Below, piece after piece: positions 35,786 to 43,810 of a stretch of 64,000 bases of DNA. Both the position numbers and the translations under genes were made by a program. Position 1 is the first letter of the stretch, and every line of letters starts with the position of its first letter. Below the pieces are notes generated by a model. The model saw only the letters and a program-made list of their open reading frames with translations, searched no databases and was not told the DNA's origin. Origin of the DNA: NCEH01 sp043195095 (GTDB lineage: Bacteria > Pseudomonadota > Alphaproteobacteria > Rhizobiales > Xanthobacteraceae); assembly GCF_043195095.1 (NCBI RefSeq), contig NZ_JBAFWN010000002.1; one strand, 5' to 3'.

Positions 35786-37477
35786 TCAGGCCGCGACGGC
35801 CACCGGCTGAGATAAGGCGAGGGCCGTATCGAAATTCGCCGCCCAGCGCACGGCGTCGCCATCCGGGCCAAGGCCCATGCGGCGCAGGACCTGTTCGGTC
35901 TGCGGGGCCAGCCCGCACAGGATCACCTGCGTCCCCCCATGCCGGCAGCGCCGGACGAACTCGACGATGGCGCCGACCCCGGTGGCGTCGATCATCGGCA
36001 CCTCTTCCATGCGCAGGATGAACACGCGCGGCATCTGGCCGATCTGGTCCAGGACCTCGGAGAGATGCGCCGCCGCGCCGAAGAACAGCGGGCCGCTGAC
36101 ATCAAACGCCTCGACCCCCGGCGGCAGCAGGGCGCGCACGTCGCCCTCCCCGTCCTCGCCGGTGGAGAAGACCTCCACGCGCGTCATTGCCGCCATCCGA
36201 TGCATGAAGATGACCGCCGCCAGCACCACGCCCACCGCGATCGCCACCGTGAGATCCACCGCGACCGTCAGGCCGAGCGTGGAAAGCAGCAGCAGGCGGT
36301 CGCCAATGGGAGCGCTCATGAGATGACGGATCTTGCCGATCTCGCTCATGTTCCAGGCCACCACCATCAGGATGGCGGCAAGGCTGGCCAGCGGCACATA
36401 GACCGCGAGCGGCGCCAGAAGCAGCATCACCGCCAGCACGAACACCGCATGCATCACGCCGGACACCGGCGTGCGGGCCCCGGCGCGGATATTGGTCGCG
36501 GTGCGCGCGATCGCCCCGGTTGCAGGCAGGCCACCGAAGAGCGCGGATGCGGAATTAGCGAGGCCCTGGGCCACCAGTTCCGCATTGGGCCTGTGCCGCC
36601 CGCCGGTCATCCCGTCCGCCACCACGGCGGAGAGCAGGCTCTCGATCCCGGCGAGGAAGGCGATGGTGAGCGCGCTCGGCAGCAGATCGCCGATGCGGGC
36701 AAATGTGACTTCCGGGAAGCTCGGCGTGGGCAGCGCCCCGGAAATGCCACCGAACCGCGAGCCGATGGTATCCACCGGCAGTTTCAGGAACATCACCGCG
36801 AGCGAACCGAGCAGCACCACGATGAGGAAGCCCGGCGCCTTGGGCGCCACGCGCCGCAGAACGAGGATGAGGGCGAGCGCCGCGACGGACAAGGCGGCGG
36901 TGGCGAGCGAGACCGTGGGGGCGGCCTTTATCAGCGCCTCCCACTGACCGATGAACTCGGCCGGCAGATGGGCGATGGTGAGCCCGAAGAAATCCTTCAC
37001 CTGGCTGGAAAAGATGATGACCGCGATGCCGGCGGTGAAGCCCGTGACCACCGGCTCTGGAATATAGCGCATGAAATTGCCGAGCCGGGCAAACCCCGCC
37101 ACCATCAGGATCACGCCGGCCATGAGGGTGGCGAGGATGAGCCCGTCATAGCCATGGGTCGCGATCACATTCGCCACCACCACCACGAACGCGCCGGTGG
37201 GGCCGCCGATCTGATACCGGCTGCCACCGAAGGCCGAAATGATGAAGCCGGCCACCACTACGGTGATCAGGCCCTTGTCCGGGCTGGCGCCGGAGGCGAT
37301 GGCCAGCGCCATGGCGAGCGGCAGCGCGACGATCGCGACCGTAAGGCCGGATACGGCGTCGGCGCGCAGGTCGCTGAGCCGATAGCCCTGCGCGAGCGCA
37401 GTCACGAGCTTTGGAACGAAGCCCTGCCTCAGGGATCGCCGCCCCGGGCCGGCCACCGGCCCTGCCACATCGGTCAT
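35786..37477 (-). CDS. SulP-family anion transporter with C-terminal STAS domain
   Basis: SLC26/SulP membrane protein of 563 residues that may carry sulfate, bicarbonate or another anion. About 12-14 membrane segments span residues 30-430 (GGPTGAFVVVVANVIATHG is the substrate-site helix pair). A cytoplasmic STAS domain at about 440-555 has the loop PMIDATGVGAIVEF. The start is the ATG at 37475-37477. No carbonic anhydrase or sulfur-metabolism genes are adjacent, so the substrate is open. Confidence 0.93.
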   Translation of the reverse strand: MTDVAGPVAGPGRRSLRQGFVPKLVTALAQGYRLSDLRADAVSGLTVAIVALPLAMALAIASGASPDKGLITVVVAGFIISAFGGSRYQIGGPTGAFVVVVANVIATHGYDGLILATLMAGVILMVAGFARLGNFMRYIPEPVVTGFTAGIAVIIFSSQVKDFFGLTIAHLPAEFIGQWEALIKAAPTVSLATAALSVAALALILVLRRVAPKAPGFLIVVLLGSLAVMFLKLPVDTIGSRFGGISGALPTPSFPEVTFARIGDLLPSALTIAFLAGIESLLSAVVADGMTGGRHRPNAELVAQGLANSASALFGGLPATGAIARTATNIRAGARTPVSGVMHAVFVLAVMLLLAPLAVYVPLASLAAILMVVAWNMSEIGKIRHLMSAPIGDRLLLLSTLGLTVAVDLTVAIAVGVVLAAVIFMHRMAAMTRVEVFSTGEDGEGDVRALLPPGVEAFDVSGPLFFGAAAHLSEVLDQIGQMPRVFILRMEEVPMIDATGVGAIVEFVRRCRHGGTQVILCGLAPQTEQVLRRMGLGPDGDAVRWAANFDTALALSQPVAVAA

Positions 37478-37885
37478 CTCATGTTCCCCATATCGGCCCC
37501 GGCGCCGGCATGCGAGAAAACGAACGCACGCGGACGTGAAACCAGGGCAACATCAATGCCCGTCGAGGCCGCGAAGCGCGGCCCAGGCAGGAACACGGCT
37601 CCCTAGCATTAAGTTTGGGCGCGGTGGGGTAAACATTCATGTACCAAATCGTCACAGAAGTGTGTTAGTGTTTAGAATGCCGATTTGTAGCGCGCATCTA
37701 GAACGATCCGTGAAGCAATTTGGCTGTGTCCATTAGGCTGCGAGGCGAGAAACGGGTAGCGGACTTGAGGGTGTTTTGAAACTTCTTTTGAGTTGTTCCA
37801 AAACGTGTTCAGCACGCATCAGCAAGTTTAGCAATGGTGGATGGCCCTAGCCAGTATTGGCGACCTGACCTCAACGGAAATACAC
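37478..37885. promoter_or_regulatory. AT-rich divergent leader region, SulP / cold-shock gene
   Basis: 408 bp, unusually AT-rich from about 37615 on. It should contain the SulP promoter and a long cold-shock leader. A TAGAAT at 37673-37678 could be a -10. A GCCA/TGGC hairpin (37850-37861) and a 20-codon ORF (37834-37896) that overlaps the cold-shock start are visible. The gene start has almost no Shine-Dalgarno, which fits leader-controlled translation as in other csp genes. Confidence 0.5.
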
Positions 37886-38569
37886 ATGAGCCGTAACCGA
37901 GACTTCCGAGAGCCGCGCCGTCGTGGCTTTGATGACGACTTCGCCGCCCCGCCGCGCAGCAGTTTTGGAGGGGGCGACCGCCCCTTTTCTTCGCCGAGCA
38001 GCAGCTTCAGTGCTCCGGCTCCGTCTGGTCCGCCAATCGACGCCACCGTCAAGTGGTTCAACCCTGAGAAGGGCTTCGGCTTTGTCGAGCTCTCCGACGG
38101 TTCCGGCGACGTGTTCCTGCATGCGCGTGCCCTCGAGGCCGCCGGCCAGGAAAGCGTTCCTCCGGGTTCCAAGCTGAGCGTTCGCGTCGGCCAGGGCCAG
38201 AAGGGCCGCCAGGTCACCGAAGTGCTCGAAGTCGATACCTCGACCGCCGAGGCAGCCCCTCCCCGCCGTGAACGCACGGGCGGTTTTGGTGGCGCGCCCC
38301 GTTCCGGCGGCTTCGGCGCTGGCGCCGGTGCTGGTCCGCGTGCGGCCTCCGGCCCCACGGAAGAGCGTGTCGGCACCGTGAAGTGGTACAATCCCGATAA
38401 GGGCTTCGGCTTCATCGCGGTCGAAGGCGGCGGCAAGGACGTGTTCGTCCACGTCACCGTCGTGTCCCGCTCCGGCCTGGCCGATCTGGCCGAAGGCCAG
38501 CGCGTCGTGGTGCAGGTGGGTCAGGGCCCCAAGGGTCCCGAAGCCCGCGGCATCGAAGTCGCCGACTGA
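37886..38569 (+). CDS. Cold-shock protein with two cold-shock domains
   Basis: 227-residue nucleic-acid chaperone, about three times the size of a simple CspA. Two cold-shock domains are visible: one at about 50-118 (VKWFNPEKGFGFV; DVFLHA) and one at about 157-227 (VKWYNPDKGFGFI; DVFVHV). A Gly/Ala-rich linker and an Arg/Gly-rich N-terminus (RNRDFREPRRRGFDDD) complete it. This layout is common in Rhizobiales. The ATG at 37886 gives the conserved N-terminus; an ATG at 37841 would add 15 residues. A terminator follows. Confidence 0.93.
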   Translation: MSRNRDFREPRRRGFDDDFAAPPRSSFGGGDRPFSSPSSSFSAPAPSGPPIDATVKWFNPEKGFGFVELSDGSGDVFLHARALEAAGQESVPPGSKLSVRVGQGQKGRQVTEVLEVDTSTAEAAPPRRERTGGFGGAPRSGGFGAGAGAGPRAASGPTEERVGTVKWYNPDKGFGFIAVEGGGKDVFVHVTVVSRSGLADLAEGQRVVVQVGQGPKGPEARGIEVAD

Positions 38570-38580
38570 TCACAGAATTT

Positions 38581-38607
38581 GAGGCGGGATTTCCCGCCTC
38601 GCTTTTC
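38581..38607 (+). terminator. Intrinsic terminator of the cold-shock gene
   Basis: Perfect 8-bp stem GAGGCGGG / CCCGCCTC (38581-38588, 38593-38600) with loop ATTT, followed by GCTTTTC. It begins 12 bases after the stop. Confidence 0.85.
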
Positions 38608-38669
38608 GAGACGGGCGTGGCCTCCGCGGCCGCGCCCGTCGTCGCATATATCAGGGATACAGCGTAAAA

Positions 38670-38861
38670 ATGGCGCAGCAAGCCGAGGCAGATCTCCAGG
38701 GGCTCCTCGATAAATTGAAAAAGGCCCAGCGCGAGCTTCTCCTCAACGCCGCTCGGTCCGCGACTTTCCCCTCGGATGGCGCCTTGCGCAAGATTTCCGA
38801 ATTGGAAGGCGCCATCGCCGCGACCGAAGCGCTTCTTCAGGAATCCATGCCCAGACGTTGA
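38670..38861 (+). CDS. Small conserved-looking hypothetical protein
   Basis: 63 residues, all predicted helix with a heptad-like pattern (LQGLLDKLKKAQRELL, then ALRKISELEGAIAATEALLQ), so a short coiled coil is likely. No signal or membrane segment. Base usage fits the neighbours. The ATG at 38670 has only a weak Shine-Dalgarno (AGGGATA about 12 bases upstream). It follows the cold-shock terminator, so it probably has its own promoter. Function unknown. Confidence 0.65.
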   Translation: MAQQAEADLQGLLDKLKKAQRELLLNAARSATFPSDGALRKISELEGAIAATEALLQESMPRR

Positions 38862-39195
38862 CCGGGCGATGGACGCACGGCCATCGGGCACCCCCGCGTG
38901 TGCCCGACCGGGACAGGCCGACAAAAGCCCCATTCCCCTGCGAGCCCGTTGAACGAACAGAAAAGGCCGATCCGCGTTGCGCGGCCTTTACGCGCGGATA
39001 GCCTCCTGCTTCCCGCCAATCCTTAGATTGTGGCGCCACGCGCCTCATTGCGCACGTCGCGGGCTTGGATTTTCCCGCCCCTTACTCCGCCGCCCCGGCA
39101 TCGGGATCGCGGTGCCTGGCATCGCCCCATGCTCCGGCCGCATCGTTCGCCCCGCCCTTATCCGAGCGAGGCCCGCGCCGCAGCCGCGCCTGTCT
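38862..39195. other. Gap between small protein gene and engB
   Basis: 334 bp between convergent genes. It holds a hairpin (38884-38891 with 38900-38907) downstream of the small gene and the terminator described at 38958-38989. No gene was recognised. Confidence 0.45.
38958..38989 (-). terminator. Candidate terminator for the engB transcript
   Basis: On the minus strand an 8-bp stem AAAGGCCG / CGGCCTTT (arms 38982-38989 and 38962-38969) is followed by TTCTG, so the T-run is TTTT. It is about 207 bases past the engB stop, rather far. Confidence 0.5.
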
Positions 39196-39852
39196 TCAGC
39201 TCGCCCGCTCCACCAGAAGCTTCGCCACCGCAGCGCGCAAGTCCGGAAGTCCGGCACCGGTGTGGCTGGACGTCGCGAAAACATGCGGATAGGCGGCCGG
39301 GCGCTTACGGATTTTCGCTTCGGTTTCCGCCAGCCGCTCGGGAAAGGCGCTCGGCTTCACCTGGTCCACCTTGGTAAGGACGATGGCGTACGACACCGCC
39401 GCCTTGTCCAGCAGGTTCAGCACATCCTCGTCCACCGGCTTGATGCCGTGGCGCGCGTCGATCAGCACGAACACGCGGGCGAGATTCACGCGGCCGCGCA
39501 GATAGTCGAGAATGGTCTGCGTCCAGGCCTCGACCTTCTCCTTGGGGGCCTTGGCGAAACCGTAGCCCGGCATGTCCACCATGGTGAGCTGGGGACCGAC
39601 GCGGAAGAAGATCAGCTCCTGCGTACGCCCCGGCGTCACCGAGGTCCGCGCCAGCGTCTTGCGTCCGGTCAACGCATTCACCAGGCTCGACTTGCCCACA
39701 TTCGAACGGCCCGCGAAGGCAATCTCGAGCCCCAGCATGGGTGGGAGGAACTCCACCGTCGGGGCGGCGGTGAGGAAGTTCCATTCCGCGGCAAACAGAA
39801 GCCGCCCCTGTTCGAGGAATTGCGCGTCCAGGTCTGTCGAAAGCTCGGTCAT
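39196..39852 (-). CDS. engB: Ribosome biogenesis GTPase EngB (YsxC/YihA)
   Basis: Essential small GTPase for 50S assembly. The 218 residues contain G1 GRSNVGKS (48-55), G3 DMPGYG, and G4 TKVDQVK, all intact. The start is the ATG at 39850-39852. It is 87 bp downstream of the cytochrome b561 gene and shares direction with yceI, yidC, rnpA and rpmH. A yidC-engB neighbourhood is typical of alphaproteobacteria. Confidence 0.96.
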   Translation of the reverse strand: MTELSTDLDAQFLEQGRLLFAAEWNFLTAAPTVEFLPPMLGLEIAFAGRSNVGKSSLVNALTGRKTLARTSVTPGRTQELIFFRVGPQLTMVDMPGYGFAKAPKEKVEAWTQTILDYLRGRVNLARVFVLIDARHGIKPVDEDVLNLLDKAAVSYAIVLTKVDQVKPSAFPERLAETEAKIRKRPAAYPHVFATSSHTGAGLPDLRAAVAKLLVERAS

Positions 39853-39939
39853 GCACGGCTTATCCGCCGGACCGGCGGGTTTCGCAAGTCCGACGCGGTG
39901 GAAGCGAGTGCGGTCCGTGCCCTACCGGCGTCTTGCGCC

Positions 39940-40542
39940 CTACCTTTGTTCGCCTCGCGGCGCCGGAGCGGGCCACAGGCTCATCCTCTGCGCTGTCCGA
40001 TCGCGGTCCACCAGCCAATGCTTCACCGCGCCAGCCACATGCAGGGCCAGCACCGCCAACAGCAGATAGGCCAGCGTCGCGTGCACCAGACTCATGGCCG
40101 CATTCAGATCGGCGTCAGGCGCCACGAGATCGGGCAAGGTGAAAAGATTGAACGGCCGTGTCGGCAGATGCAGCGGCGATGAAGACACCACCAGCCAGCC
40201 GGTGAACGGCAGGGCGAGCATGAGCACATAGAACAGCGCATGGACGATCCGTGCCGCAGCCGCCTCAAGCCGCGCGCGGCGGCCGATCGCCGGCGGCGAG
40301 ACGGGATGCGCCGTTCCCACGCGCAGCGCGAGCCGCAGCGCCACCAGCGGCAGAACCAGAACGCCGAGCGACTTGTGCCACTGATAAAGAGCGAAAGTCT
40401 GCCCGAGATCGAACGTGCCATAGGCCATGGCCAGCCCGAGCCCGAGCAACGCCATCAGCAAAGCCGCCATGGCCCAATGCAGCCACCGCAGCGGCAGGCT
40501 CCAGCGCGCGGGCAGCCCTGCTGACACCCCTTGTCCGCTCAT
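39940..40542 (-). CDS. Cytochrome b561
   Basis: Di-heme membrane cytochrome of the bacterial b561 family (200 residues, four membrane helices). Likely heme-ligand histidines are in WLHWAM, YQWHKSLG and VHATLAYLLL / LALHVAGAVKHW. In E. coli CybB is a superoxide:ubiquinone oxidoreductase. The start overlaps the yceI stop by four bases (40539-40542), so the two are coupled; YceI-b561 pairing is frequent in proteobacteria. Confidence 0.93.
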   Translation of the reverse strand: MSGQGVSAGLPARWSLPLRWLHWAMAALLMALLGLGLAMAYGTFDLGQTFALYQWHKSLGVLVLPLVALRLALRVGTAHPVSPPAIGRRARLEAAAARIVHALFYVLMLALPFTGWLVVSSSPLHLPTRPFNLFTLPDLVAPDADLNAAMSLVHATLAYLLLAVLALHVAGAVKHWLVDRDRTAQRMSLWPAPAPRGEQR

Positions 40543-41114
40543 CGCGCGGCGGCCTGCGCATAGACGGTGATGCGCACATCATCCGAGACCAGCGGCAGGC
40601 CGCCGGTCATACCGAAATCCGAGCGATGGATCGCCCCAACCACCTGGAAGGCGAAGCCATCGCGGCTCCCGGCGCGATGCTGCGCCACGTTCACATCGAA
40701 CGCCTCCTCGCGCGTCACGCCCAGCAGCGTCAGATTGCCGACCACCTCCACCGTCTTGTCGTCGAGCTTGCGCACGCGGGTGGAGACGAAGGTGATGTCT
40801 GGGTAGCGTGCGGAATCCAGGAAGCCAGGGCCACGGACATAATCGTCCAGAACGGGCGCCTGCGTGTCCAGCGAGTTCGAGCCCACGCGAAACATCACCT
40901 TGCTGCGCGCGGGCATGTCGAAATCAATGTCGAGATCGGCGGAGAAGCTGCGGAACATCCCCTTGGTCACGGGATAACCCTTGGCACCGACCTCGAAGCC
41001 GATCCGCGTCGCCGACGGGTCCACGGCGAAGGACACGGGCGCCGCGGCCGCAGGTGCCGCGCAGAGCAGAAGGCCGATACATCCAAGAACCCGCAGCATC
41101 GTCATGTCCTTCAT
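40539..41114 (-). CDS. YceI-family periplasmic protein
   Basis: Lipocalin-like barrel that binds polyisoprenoids such as ubiquinone. The 191 residues start with a Sec signal (MLRVLGCIGLLLCAAPAAAA; cleavage near residue 25). The mature chain has FAVDPSATRIGFEVGAKG and the closing DDVRITVYA. The start is the ATG at 41112-41114; an ATG 12 bases in (MLRV) is an alternative. Its partner is the b561 gene it overlaps. Confidence 0.93.
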   Translation of the reverse strand: MKDMTMLRVLGCIGLLLCAAPAAAAPVSFAVDPSATRIGFEVGAKGYPVTKGMFRSFSADLDIDFDMPARSKVMFRVGSNSLDTQAPVLDDYVRGPGFLDSARYPDITFVSTRVRKLDDKTVEVVGNLTLLGVTREEAFDVNVAQHRAGSRDGFAFQVVGAIHRSDFGMTGGLPLVSDDVRITVYAQAAAR

Positions 41115-41266
41115 TTTCGATGGAAGGACCTTACCTTTCCCGCGTGCGGAACTAAGGCGGGAGCGTGGGATTGGCGTGGATCGGCATCAAACATGGGTGA
41201 AGCGCCCCACCGTCAGATGGAGCGCTTCAGCTTTTACACGAAAACCTTGCTTGAAGGATTTGGCGC

Positions 41267-43108
41267 CTACCCTTTGGCGGGTGCCTTCTTCTTGAAGGCA
41301 TTGCGGATATTGTCGAACAATTCAATCTTGACGCCGTTGCGCTTCATGATGGCCGTCTGCTGAAGCACCGAAAGTGTGTTGTTCCAGGCCCAGTAGATCA
41401 CCAGTCCGGCCGCGAAATGTGCCAGCATGAACGTAAAGATGATCGGCATATAGTTGAAGATCATCTGCTGGGTCGGATCCGGCGGGGCCGGGTTCAGCTT
41501 CATCTGAACCCACATGGTCACGCCCATGATCAGCGGCCAGGCGCCGAGCATCAGATAGGAGCCGACCACCGGCACGCTGCTCGGATCCCAGGGGATCAGG
41601 CCGAACAGGTTGAACACGGTGGTGGGGTCGGGCGCCGACAGGTCGCGGATCCAGCCGAAGAACGGCGCGTGCCGCATCTCGATGGTGACGAACAGCACCT
41701 TGTAGAGCGCGAAGAAGACCGGGATCTGGATCACGATCGGCAGGCAGCCGGCGATCGGATTGATCTTCTCCTTCTTGTACAGCTCCATGGTGGCCTGCTG
41801 CTGCTTCACCTTGTCGTCGGCGAAACGCTCGCGAATGGCGGCCATCTCGGGCTGCAAGGCCTTCATCTTGGCCATGGAGGTGTAGGACTTGTTGGCGAGG
41901 GGGAAGAAAATCCCCTTCAGCATCACCGTCACGATCAGGATGGCGACGCCGAAATTGCCGACCACATGGAAGATCCAGTCGATCACCTGGAACAGCGGCT
42001 TGGTGATGAAGTAGAACCACCCCCAGTCGATCAGCCGGTCGAACCGGTCGATGGCGTAGCGCGTGGCGTATCCGTCGACCACCGCGACCACCTTGGCGCC
42101 GGCGAACAGGCGGGACTGGGACGCCACGCTCGTGCCGGGCTCGACGGTCTTGGCGGCGGCGAGATAATCCGCCTGGAAGGTCGGGACATTGCCGACCGTC
42201 GAGGTGGAGAAGCGGGCATCCACGGCCACGCTCTGGTCGGGAATAACGGTCGCGGCCCAATATTTGTCGGTGATGCCGAGCCAGCCGCCGGTGGATTTGA
42301 ACAGGTTCGGCTTGGCCGCGTCCATCTTGGCGTAGGTGACTTCCTGCAAGCCGGCATCGCCGAGCACGCCAATCAGGCCTTCGTGCAGGATGTAGAAGCC
42401 CTGGGTATGGGGAACGCCGTGGCGCGACACCAGCGCGTAGGGATAGAGCGTCACGGCGGCAGCGCCGTTGTTCACCACCTCGTCCTTCACCGTGAACATA
42501 TAGAATTCGTCGATGGCGAAGGTGCGCTTGAAGATCAGGCCCTGGCCGTTGTCATAGGTCAGCACCAGGGGCGTGTTGGGCGTCAGGGCCGCGCCGGCAG
42601 GGGCGGTCCACACCGTGTCCGGGCCAGGCAGCGCCACCGAGGCGCCGGGCGCGGCGGTCCAGCCGAATTCCGCATAGAAGGGATTGGGTGCGCCCGAGGG
42701 CGAGAGCAGCACGATGATCGGGCTCTTGGGGTCCACGGTCTCGTGATATTCGGCGAGCGAGATATCATCCGCCCGGCCGCCCTTCAGCGAGATGGAGCCT
42801 TTCACGCGGGGCGTGTCGATGGCGACGCGGGGCGAAAGAGCGAGCGCCTGTTCGCGGGTCAGCGCCCGCCCGGGGGTGCCGGCCGCGTGGCTCGCCGGCG
42901 CGGTCACGCCATCTGGGCCGGGGGTCGCCGAGGCGGCGGGAGTCTGGCTCTGCTGATCGGCCTGCTGCTGCGCCTGCTGAAGCACGCGCTGCTGCTCGGC
43001 GACCTGCCGCTGTTTCTCCGCCTGCGGAATGCCGATGAAATATTGCCAGCCGAGGAGGATCGCCAGGGACAAGCCGATGGCGATGAACATATTGCGATTG
43101 TCGGTCAT
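41267..43108 (-). CDS. yidC: Membrane protein insertase YidC
   Basis: Sec-associated or independent insertase and chaperone of inner-membrane proteins. The 613 residues have the Gram-negative plan: an N-terminal membrane anchor (MFIAIGLSLAILLGWQYF), a large periplasmic P1 domain up to about 370, and five conserved C-terminal helices (IFFPLANKSYTSMAKMKAL; the IPVFFALYKVLFVTIEMR region). The start overlaps the rnpA stop (ATGA, 43105-43108). Confidence 0.98.
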   Translation of the reverse strand: MTDNRNMFIAIGLSLAILLGWQYFIGIPQAEKQRQVAEQQRVLQQAQQQADQQSQTPAASATPGPDGVTAPASHAAGTPGRALTREQALALSPRVAIDTPRVKGSISLKGGRADDISLAEYHETVDPKSPIIVLLSPSGAPNPFYAEFGWTAAPGASVALPGPDTVWTAPAGAALTPNTPLVLTYDNGQGLIFKRTFAIDEFYMFTVKDEVVNNGAAAVTLYPYALVSRHGVPHTQGFYILHEGLIGVLGDAGLQEVTYAKMDAAKPNLFKSTGGWLGITDKYWAATVIPDQSVAVDARFSTSTVGNVPTFQADYLAAAKTVEPGTSVASQSRLFAGAKVVAVVDGYATRYAIDRFDRLIDWGWFYFITKPLFQVIDWIFHVVGNFGVAILIVTVMLKGIFFPLANKSYTSMAKMKALQPEMAAIRERFADDKVKQQQATMELYKKEKINPIAGCLPIVIQIPVFFALYKVLFVTIEMRHAPFFGWIRDLSAPDPTTVFNLFGLIPWDPSSVPVVGSYLMLGAWPLIMGVTMWVQMKLNPAPPDPTQQMIFNYMPIIFTFMLAHFAAGLVIYWAWNNTLSVLQQTAIMKRNGVKIELFDNIRNAFKKKAPAKG

Positions 43109-43485
43109 GCCTGGCGGGCTCCGTCGGCGGGGGCGGACGTTTCTTTGGTTCTTGGCTTTCCGGCGCCATGCAGCCGGGACACGGCGCGCTCAAGATCGCG
43201 CACCAGATCCGGAAAGGGCGCGTGCAAAGCGTGCAGCCGCGCCACCATCACATAGTCGAAGCCCGGGCGGGCCTTTGCCGGCAACACCTGCCGCGCCACT
43301 TCCCGCAGTCGGCGGCGGATGCGGTTGCGCACGACGGCATTGCCAACCTTCTTGGTAACCGTCAGGCCGATCCGGGCTTCGCCCTGGTCCTTGCGGTCAC
43401 GCCCCTGCAGAAGGAAGCCCGCGACACCGGCACGTTCTGCCTTTGCCGCGGCTAGAAAATCACGCCGCTTGAGGAGCCGATCCAA
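43105..43485 (-). CDS. rnpA: Ribonuclease P protein component
   Basis: Protein subunit of RNase P for tRNA 5' maturation; 126 residues. The RNA-binding signature is present (TVTKKVGNAVVRNRIRRRLR). The start is the ATG at 43483-43485. It follows rpmH by 24 bp and overlaps yidC by four, the classic rpmH-rnpA-yidC block. Confidence 0.97.
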   Translation of the reverse strand: MDRLLKRRDFLAAAKAERAGVAGFLLQGRDRKDQGEARIGLTVTKKVGNAVVRNRIRRRLREVARQVLPAKARPGFDYVMVARLHALHAPFPDLVRDLERAVSRLHGAGKPRTKETSAPADGARQA

Positions 43486-43509
43486 GATGAACAGCTCCGC
43501 AGGCGCAGG

Positions 43510-43644
43510 TCACGCCGAAAGGCGCTTGCGGCCATGGGCCCGGCGGGCAGCGATGATCTTGCGGCCATTCATCGTCGCCATGCGCGCACGGAAGCCGTGC
43601 CGACGCTTGCGCACGAGCTTGCTCGGTTGGTAGGTGCGCTTCAC
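43510..43644 (-). CDS. rpmH: 50S ribosomal protein L34
   Basis: 44 residues (MKRTYQPSKLVRKRRHGF...), the standard L34 size. The start is GTG at 43642-43644, with GGAG about eight bases upstream; the frame continues upstream without a stop but the L34 sequence fixes the start. Its promoter should lie in the 166 bp before ybaL ends. Confidence 0.98.
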   Translation of the reverse strand: MKRTYQPSKLVRKRRHGFRARMATMNGRKIIAARRAHGRKRLSA

Positions 43645-43810
43645 GGTTCTTGTCTCCGGAGTTTTGACGGCGACATCCGCTATCCTGAACCCTTTCCATC
43701 GGCCGAAGCCTTTGGCGCCCAACCCGATATCAATCGGGAATAAAGCAAGGTCCCAGGAGCCGGAGCCGCCCGAGTTCGGGGTCGGCTTATAGGCGGCGAA
43801 GGGCCGCGCG

